A stretch of 64,000 bases of DNA, taken from assembly GCA_022813625.1 (NCBI GenBank), contig JAKLMB010000008.1:1054001-1118000 (forward strand), read 5' to 3'. The notes below the pieces were generated by a model, which saw only the letters and a list, made by a program, of their open reading frames with translations, was not told the DNA's origin and searched no databases. The DNA comes from Aaosphaeria pasadenensis. Lineage: Eukaryota > Ascomycota > Dothideomycetes > Pleosporales. Position numbers and translations under genes: made by a program. Positions 59,595 through 64,000 of this stretch are shown one piece after another. Positions within the stretch are counted from its first letter, which is position 1; each line of letters starts with the position of its first letter.

Positions 59595-61372
59595 ATGGCG
59601 TGCACTACAACCACTGGAGACAGAAACAGCGGCATCCAGGTAGTAGGCAAAATCAATGGTAGTGTGAACTTCTTTTCGGCTGGTAAGTTGCGGGACGGAT
59701 CGAGCGCCAAAGGGTCCAAACAAGCACTGACTGGACCCGCATCCAGAGCCACCACCACCACCATCAATCGAGATATGCTATCCTCGCGACGTCAAGTTTA
59801 TCGAGCGAGGGACGACACTCGACGAGATAGAGCGGAAATTTGACGAGGGAGTTCCGCGGGTTGCGCTTGTTGCTCTCAGCGGTCTTGGGTCAGTACGGAC
59901 GATTTGACTATTGTAGGATCACCAGCTAACCGCAGAGAAGCAAAACGCAGATCGCCATCGAGCACGCCTACCGCACGCGCGAACGTTCAGCCAACAAGTG
60001 GGTCTTTTGGGTACACGCTAGCAACCTCGCCCGCTTCGAGGAGAGCTATCGGAATATTGCCAATCGCGTCAAGATCCCTGGATCGCAGGACCCGCAGGCC
60101 AACATCTTCCAGCTGGTCGAGAACTGGCTATGTGATGGCCGGAATAAATGGCTGCTTATACTGGACAACTTGAACAATAACGACTTGCTACTTAGACCTC
60201 CCGTTGTTGGCAATGGCCAGGCTATCAACTCGGCCAAGGCGCTATACCGATATCTTCCATATTGCGAGAAGTGCTCGATTCTCATCACGACAACAAACCA
60301 GGGTCCAACAAAGATTCTACAAGTCGAATCGTACAATCGCATCGATTTGGGACCAATGGAAGATCACGAAGCGCTAGCCCTGTTCCAGTCAAAGCTTGGG
60401 AATAGCGACACCAAGCACGACGACATAGCTGAGCTTGCGAAAGCACTTGAGTATATCCCGCTCGTTATTTCCCAGGCAGCAGCATTCATTCTGCAGAGGG
60501 GACCGCGTTTCTCAGTAAAGGAATATCTTGAACAATTCAAAAGAAGTATGAAAGAGAAAATATGGCTTCTTACCTACGATATGGACCCGCTGCGGCAAAA
60601 CCCGCATGCGGAGAAATCCATTTTTGTTACCTGGAAACTATCCTTTGACCAGATTAAAGGACTGCGGCGAACAGCAACTGAGCTGCTCTCGCTTATGAGC
60701 TTCTTTGACCGACAAGGAATCCCACGCGCCCTACTCCAGCTAGAGGATCGAGAGAAGTTGCACTGCTTTGACTCTAATGAAGAGTTTGACATAGCCATGC
60801 TGCAACAATTTGGCTTTATCTCGGTGAACGCTGATGGAACCTTATGGATGCATCAACTTGTGCAGCTGGCAATGCAGCACTGGCTTGAGACTGAAGACAA
60901 GTCGACCGAGCAGTGGCGGCGAAAATTTATTAAGAATCTCAAAAATGCATTTCCAACAGGGGAGTACAAGAATTGGGCGACTTGTCGATCACTTTTCCCC
61001 CATGCGAAGTTGGCTTCGGAGCAGCAACCAGACGATCGGTCGTCGCTGAAACAATGGGCAAGACTAATGTATAATGCGGCATGGTATGCAAAGGAAATAT
61101 GCAATTATGAGGAGGCCGAACAGCTCGCTGTAAAGTCAAGAGACGCAACAGAAACAGTGCGAGGCAAAGAGCATGCAGATACGCTAAGATGCATTGAAAA
61201 CGTAGCTTCAATTCACTTGAGTCGAGGCAAGTGGCGCGCGGCGAACGAGCTATATCAGCAAGTAAGGGAGACTCGCAAGAAGCAAGACATAGAGTATCCA
61301 GATACGCTGATAAGCATGGAAAACAACCATGAAAACGACATTATGGAGGCAGCGAAAGCGCTGCATCTGTAA
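59595..61372 (+). CDS. NB-ARC/TPR receptor (NLR) with N-terminal amyloid motif, probably truncated
   Basis: Three exons, 59595-59682, 59747-59892 and 59936-61372 (introns 64 and 43 nt), giving 556 residues. Residues 8-27 contain NSGIQVVGKINGSVNF, matching the tail of the divergent effector. The NB-ARC region follows: entry segment YPRDVKFIERGTTLDEIE, a Walker A-like GLGSRSKTQIA at 75-82, WVFWVHASN, Walker B WLLILDN (150-156), sensor LITTTNQG, a GLPL-like IPLVISQAAAFI, and MHQLVQLA (383 on) as the MHD-type motif. TPR repeats start near 452. The gene stops at TAA 61370-61372 inside a TPR, where the related fragment at 48.9 kb has CAA; TPR-like sequence continues after it. Walker A lacks the glycine before Lys. 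It may be a short allele or a decaying gene. Confidence 0.75.
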
Positions 61373-61440
61373 GTAATGGAGACTCGCGAGAAGCAGCAAG
61401 GCAAGCAGGATCCAGATACCCTGTCACCAATCAGCGTAGG

Positions 61441-61735
61441 CCAGTTCACGTTATCAACAACAATCTATGAAGCAGACAGCTGCAGACTTCTTCCTGCCAC
61501 CTGCGGCTACTGTTGTCGTTTTCCTTCACTCTACCGCCGTCCTCTGATCTGACCGTCTGCCATGATCTGACTCCCGCCATGGCAACCGACAAGCCCTAGG
61601 TTGCGGACTCACCCAGCCGGAGGTTCCTTAGGATAGTTCTTAGGGTTAATACCGAATTTTCCCAAGACTTCTAGGTAACCGAAATCGACTTCAAGAGTCT
61701 AGGAAATGCTGGTACGCGCTATTGCATATGCCCTG
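61441..61735 (+). repeat. dispersed repeat, copy 2
   Basis: Inverted homologue of 50788-51069, beginning about 70 bases after the receptor's stop. TPR-like sequence in the receptor frame ends close to where this repeat begins, so its insertion probably cut off the receptor's 3' end. Confidence 0.85.
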
Positions 61736-62825
61736 CCTCCTCACCACTCTTCGTTCGGAAGGGTCGCTCAGGAAGAGCAAACATGAGCCTTTGTCCTTCT
61801 CCAAGGCGGGTTCTGTCTCATGCGCAGCGATGAAAGCAAGCCGAGCTCCAGATACGGCAAGAAGTTTTGGGAGGGTAAAGCACCCTCAGTTCGTTCTGTA
61901 ACAATGCCACACAGTCCCTCGGTGGAATGCAAGGCCCGTCTCTGTCAAGTGCTGCTGTGTCCGTCACAACTTCCTCAGTCAGTCAGTTGCCGTCCCGCAC
62001 GAGTTTGTTGGCGCCCGCATACGCAGCCAAAATGTGTAGCCGCTGCACTTGGTGACAACGATAGTAGGATAAGTGCTGTCACTCGCGGCAAAATGCCTTG
62101 TAGTCCTCGTCGGGAGTTCTACGGTCAGTCACTCGGGGCAGATCCGTTTCATGTTGCATCCCAGCCAATGTCCAGAGCAGGAGTCGATTCGGCCTGAGAT
62201 GGGGGTACGCCGCTCCTCAGCCCAAAGGCTTCCGTCGAGCCATGTTCGCGTCCAGGACTTTGCTACGTAGGCCGTTCACGGTCCTAGTTTATTGGAATAC
62301 TTCCAACGCCGTCCATGGCTGCACCAACAGCCTGCCGCGACCGGGCACACCGTTGTGGAGGACGTTCCCGCTCCCGCACCGCTGGATCGAACCATCGAAG
62401 GCACACGTGTAGGCCGCCTGATACGTGTGAAGGTTCCGTCGCGTTGCCACAGATACTTAGCCTGAGGTGGAGTTGGCATGTCCATCGACAATTATACTGA
62501 GCTAACTACCAGCCCGGCGATGGAACCGCTCCATGATAACCTCACGAACCCGGCCGGTCCCTATAATCCTCCCGGCCGATCCTCAGGGAGTCGGTGATGA
62601 GCAAGGTGTAAGCCACTCACCCAAGTCACAACTAGAAAGTTCTGGCCATGTTCACAACCCTGGATGATGGTAGATCAAAATAACGCGTAAAGCGCAGTCA
62701 GTGGGCTCCATCCTAACGTTGCTGCTGTTCCACCAAACTCTCAGAGTGACCGTGATACCGACTACGCCTCTTCCCACTCTTCAAGCGATCCTGGTCATGA
62801 CGGCTCTCTAGGTGTTTGGAGGAGC
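61736..62825. other. spacer, possibly degraded repeat DNA
   Basis: Frames occur in several phases on both strands without recognisable motifs. Nothing is supported. Confidence 0.4.
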
Positions 62826-63146
62826 CTAGTATCTGCGCACACCATAAGGATCCCACTGGATCGGACATTTTCCGCAATCCCAATCTAAAGTATATGACCC
62901 ATCAACACGTCGCCGTACAATGATATGGCATCGTAGATACTCATTACGCTTCGCCTGTCGCTTGGTTTGCACATCCACCGTGATGTGTAACAGTGGTTCT
63001 CCTCTACTGTGGTGCGGTAGGCAGTGTATCCAAAAGTATTCGAAGCAGTCGAAAGGTGGAAGTTTCGATAGTTTTCGCAGAACATGCGAACATCTAATTT
63101 CTTCCCCGCAGTCTGGGAACAAGGATATTTGGGTAACGCTGTACTG
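62826..63146 (-). CDS. possible exon of a Cys/His-containing unknown protein
   Basis: A minus-strand frame of 106 residues that begins right after a plausible acceptor (GACTTTAG, 63147-63149 end) and ends at TAG. It has protein-like composition: FPDCGEEIRCSHVLRKL, FDCFEYFWIHCLPHHSRG, LHITVDVQTKRQAKRNE and LDWDCGKCPIQWDPYG. The paired cysteines and histidines could bind metal. No first exon with a start codon could be fixed upstream, and no family is recognised, so it may be a fragment. The 315 bases between this and the kinase-like gene hold nothing clear. Confidence 0.3.
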   Translation of the reverse strand, partial: QYSVTQISLFPDCGEEIRCSHVLRKLSKLPPFDCFEYFWIHCLPHHSRGEPLLHITVDVQTKRQAKRNEYLRCHIIVRRRVDGSYTLDWDCGKCPIQWDPYGVRRY

Positions 63147-63461
63147 CTAAAGTCAACCTTTGATTCCATCACGGCGGTGGTAGTCGGGGATGCAAAGTTG
63201 ATTGCAAGAGTGGGTGATTTTTGAAGGTCAGGGGGAGTGGTTGCGTTAGAATAAAGGTTTACTTTTGGTCTTCATATAGTTTACAGTGAAAGGAGACCAG
63301 TCGCTAAATGGTTGTTTGCCTTGCACAGCAAACCCACCGCAGTGAAAGGAGTTCAGTCGCCAAGTGCTCATTGCCCAAGTCTACAACGAAGTTCAGTGAA
63401 GAGTCAATTTGGGCTGTACAAAACAGCTTGCCTCGTCTATTGTTCCTTCCTATCATAAACT

Positions 63462-63966
63462 TCACCTTAAAGAGTTCGCCTCGTAATCGTCCAAGCGCAT
63501 GTCCTGAACGAATGCTTCCGTAAGAAGTTCTTCCGCTGTCGGACGTTGATCAGGATCAACTACCAGCATCCGCCTCAGGTATCTCGCAAGCATTACTATG
63601 TACCTTTCTACCTCAGCCCTCCCTTCCAGAGGTTTGTATCGAGATGCCGCGTTCTTCCTTTTCTCATCATGCTTACAGACTTCACCGCGTACGTATTCCT
63701 CCAAGGTTATCATTCCAATATCAAAGCCTACAATTCTAGTTAGAAATGATTTTGACTTAGAATTGAATAGAAGGAAGACTGAATAACTTACTAATACCGG
63801 TCGGGACAGTTTTCCAGAGGTTGTTCTTTGTACCTTCTATTATGGCATTCAAGAGCCAATCAGCCGAAGACTCCCCTATAGATCTGTAGATCTGGGGTAT
63901 CAAAGTGCGCGTATCATCTCTATTGCCGATTTGAAACAATTCCTGGCGAGAAGCAACCCAGTACGT
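63462..63966 (-). CDS. protein-kinase-like gene, 3' part (5' end beyond window)
   Basis: Two minus-strand exons are visible, 63966-63792 and 63727-63462, joined over a 64-nt intron (GTAAGT donor, TTGTAG acceptor); an acceptor at 63967-63968 shows that more exons lie to the right. The last part, YLRRMLVVDPDQRPTAEELLTEAFV, is the kinase subdomain XI pattern (Arg in DQRPTAEELL), and the preceding FDIGMITLEEYVRGEV fits the region of subdomain IX. The catalytic loop and ATP site are outside the window. The upstream exon (WVASRQELFQIGNRDDTRTLI) is unusual for the kinase C-lobe, so the protein may be a divergent or degenerate kinase. Confidence 0.6.
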
Positions 63967-64000
63967 CTAACACAAGTTAGATTGTGTACGGGTTCAAAGT

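Overview
The window is nuclear DNA of a filamentous ascomycete (Pezizomycotina). The evidence is short introns (about 43 to 125 nt) with GTRNGT-type donors, CTRAC-like branch points and YAG acceptors; fungal-specific families (fungal_trans transcription factors, Cys-rich single-pass membrane proteins, NB-ARC/TPR receptors); and long gene-poor spacers. A class such as Dothideomycetes is only a guess. No prokaryotic features, tRNA, rRNA or CRISPR were found.

Left part (1-36 kb): the 3' end of a fungal_trans regulator; a divergent zinc alcohol dehydrogenase / AhpD-like pair; a secreted NEP1-like necrosis-inducing protein with its own TATA box; a 1.1 kb strand-asymmetric satellite; a Ser/Pro-rich protein; C1-tetrahydrofolate synthase; mitochondrial-type NADP-isocitrate dehydrogenase; neutral trehalase; a small unknown gene; a sulfotransferase-like P-loop protein; and a seven-exon C2H2 + fungal_trans regulator. 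Exon joins were worked out by reading splice sites and matching the conserved protein frame. Long spacers separate these housekeeping genes.

Centre (36-46.8 kb): about 11 kb with no supportable gene; the clearest structure is a perfect 17-bp inverted repeat. It is followed by a Cys-rich type I membrane protein.

Right part (48-62 kb): an accessory, repeat-rich region. It holds a TPR fragment bracketed by 58-bp direct repeats, two inverted copies of a roughly 290-bp dispersed repeat about 10.4 kb apart, two paralogues of an unnamed protein family (one broken by a CAA-to-TAA stop), and the conserved coactivator gene MBF1. The most interesting locus is 58.5-61.4 kb: a 250-residue HeLo-like protein with a C-terminal RHIM/PP-like amyloid motif, divergently paired with an NB-ARC/TPR receptor that carries the matching motif at its N-terminus. 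This is the arrangement of fungal amyloid-signalling cell-death pairs (NLR plus pore-forming effector). The receptor has an unusual Walker A loop and ends at a TAA where related repeats have CAA, so it may be decaying or a short allele.

The right end holds the 3' part of a protein-kinase-like gene that runs out of the window.
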